From assembly GCA_902607625.1 (NCBI GenBank), contig CACLKR010000002.1, positions 1-64,000 of the forward strand: a stretch of 64,000 bases of DNA. Direction: 5' to 3'. Shown in pieces: positions 63,720-64,000 of the stretch. The position numbers and the translations under genes are program-made. This DNA is from an uncultured Pelagibacteraceae bacterium. Lineage in GTDB: Bacteria > Pseudomonadota > Alphaproteobacteria > Pelagibacterales > Pelagibacteraceae. The first letter of the stretch is position 1. The number at the start of each line of letters is the position of its first letter. The notes below the pieces were generated by a model. That model ran no database searches, was not told the origin of the DNA, and was given only the letters and a program-made list of their open reading frames with translations.

Positions 63720-64000
63720 CCTTTTTCCTGTGTCGTATTATTTTAAATTTGTACTCTTTTAACTTTAATTCTCTAATTAAATTTTTATAGTTATTTAAAT
63801 CCTTAGTCTGTATATCAAAAATAAATTCTAAGTAATCAGTTTTTTTCTCTATGATTTCCATGTTTATTATATTATTTTGATGAAAACCAATTAAACCACT
63901 TACTTCACCAAGTTTTCCAGGCATGTTGGGTATTTTTATACATAAACTACTAATATATTTTTTTTCAGATTGTGAAATAGTACTCTTTGTACTTTGCCAA
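63685..64000 (-). CDS. RelA/SpoT-homologue, C-terminal ACT domain (partial)
   Basis: The frame is open from the window edge at 64000 and ends at 63685. KYISSLCIKIPNMPGKLGEVSGLIGFHQNNIINMEI (read here as IKIPNMPGKLGEVSGLIGF and NNIINMEI) is the ACT domain at the end of bifunctional ppGpp synthetase/hydrolases. RSH genes precede pyrE/pdxJ in the alphaproteobacterial rpoZ-RSH cluster, which supports the call, but the catalytic domains are outside the window. The last codons contain the same six-A run that disturbs pyrE; with one A fewer the protein would end a few residues later (IFKNFKRD). Confidence 0.75.
   Translation of the reverse strand, partial: WQSTKSTISQSEKKYISSLCIKIPNMPGKLGEVSGLIGFHQNNIINMEIIEKKTDYLEFIFDIQTKDLNNYKNLIRELKLKEYKFKIIRHRKKDAFLRRIFKKF

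Overview
The window is about 30% G+C, densely packed, and reads as a streamlined marine alphaproteobacterium of the SAR11 / Pelagibacter type. The evidence is the very A+T-rich code, one- to eight-base gene overlaps, alphaproteobacterial gene orders (mltB-rlpA-dacF-tmk-holB-metG-tatD; hom-glpX-recJ; glyA-nrdR-ribD-ribE-ribBA-ribH-nusB-thiL-hppA; RSH-pyrE-pdxJ-acpS-lepB-rnc-recO), an NDUFS4-like complex I subunit, SdhE, a cytochrome bc1 chaperone, and a tandem SAM-II / SAM-V riboswitch pair before metY. Almost everything is chromosomal core. The species is inferred from gene content, not from any search.

Layout. 0-6 kb: uvrA (partial), then ssb-gyrA-coaD-ppi-tgt and tRNA-Lys. 6-12.5 kb: two methyltransferases, an M48 lipoprotein protease, a DUF502 membrane protein, divergent recG and sdhE, tRNA-Ser, a DUF6165 protein. 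12.5-22 kb: an amino-acid dehydrogenase behind a palindromic site, then a cell-wall, replication and translation operon. 22-28 kb: glutathione peroxidase, NhaA, MOSC protein, a mini zinc-ribbon ORF, tRNA-Pro, NDUFS4-like protein, SbmA/BacA-like transporter and two permeases. 28-34.7 kb: a small accessory island (cupin, tyrosine recombinase, FkbM methyltransferase, fused glycosyltransferase, GT9 glycosyltransferase, GIY-YIG protein, FAA hydrolase) ending at tRNA-Glu. 34.7-43 kb: TPR-sulfotransferase, recJ-glpX-hom, a repeat-bearing lipoprotein, argC, rpsI-rplM. 43-51 kb: riboswitch-controlled metY, ctaA, chorismate mutase, rpmG, merR-type regulator, ihfA, plsX, rpmF, bc1 chaperone, bamE, hppA. 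51-64 kb: riboflavin / thiamine / one-carbon cluster, hemB, then the recO-rnc-lepB-acpS-pdxJ-pyrE-RSH cluster.

Three things stand out. (1) The queuosine enzyme Tgt keeps its catalytic aspartates but has lost all four zinc ligands (Cys, Cys, Cys, His replaced by Ile, Ile, Leu, Asn). HemB of the metal-switched Asp type and Cys-free L32 and L33 fit a low-zinc theme. (2) From 51.1 to 63.7 kb, nine loci carry eleven apparent single-base insertions, every one in a homopolymer of 6-10 bases, and each gene is restored by removing one base. The first 51 kb shows none that I could find. This is either a contig-end sequencing error pattern or slippage-rescued genes, and it decides how all those genes should be annotated. 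(3) metY carries two different SAM aptamers in series, with a transcription terminator between them and the Shine-Dalgarno inside the second.

Smaller oddities include a probably catalytically dead RlpA, a 54-bp coding repeat, the absence of era and fabH from their usual slots, a CxC-spaced NrdR zinc ribbon, and divergent genes whose start codons touch.
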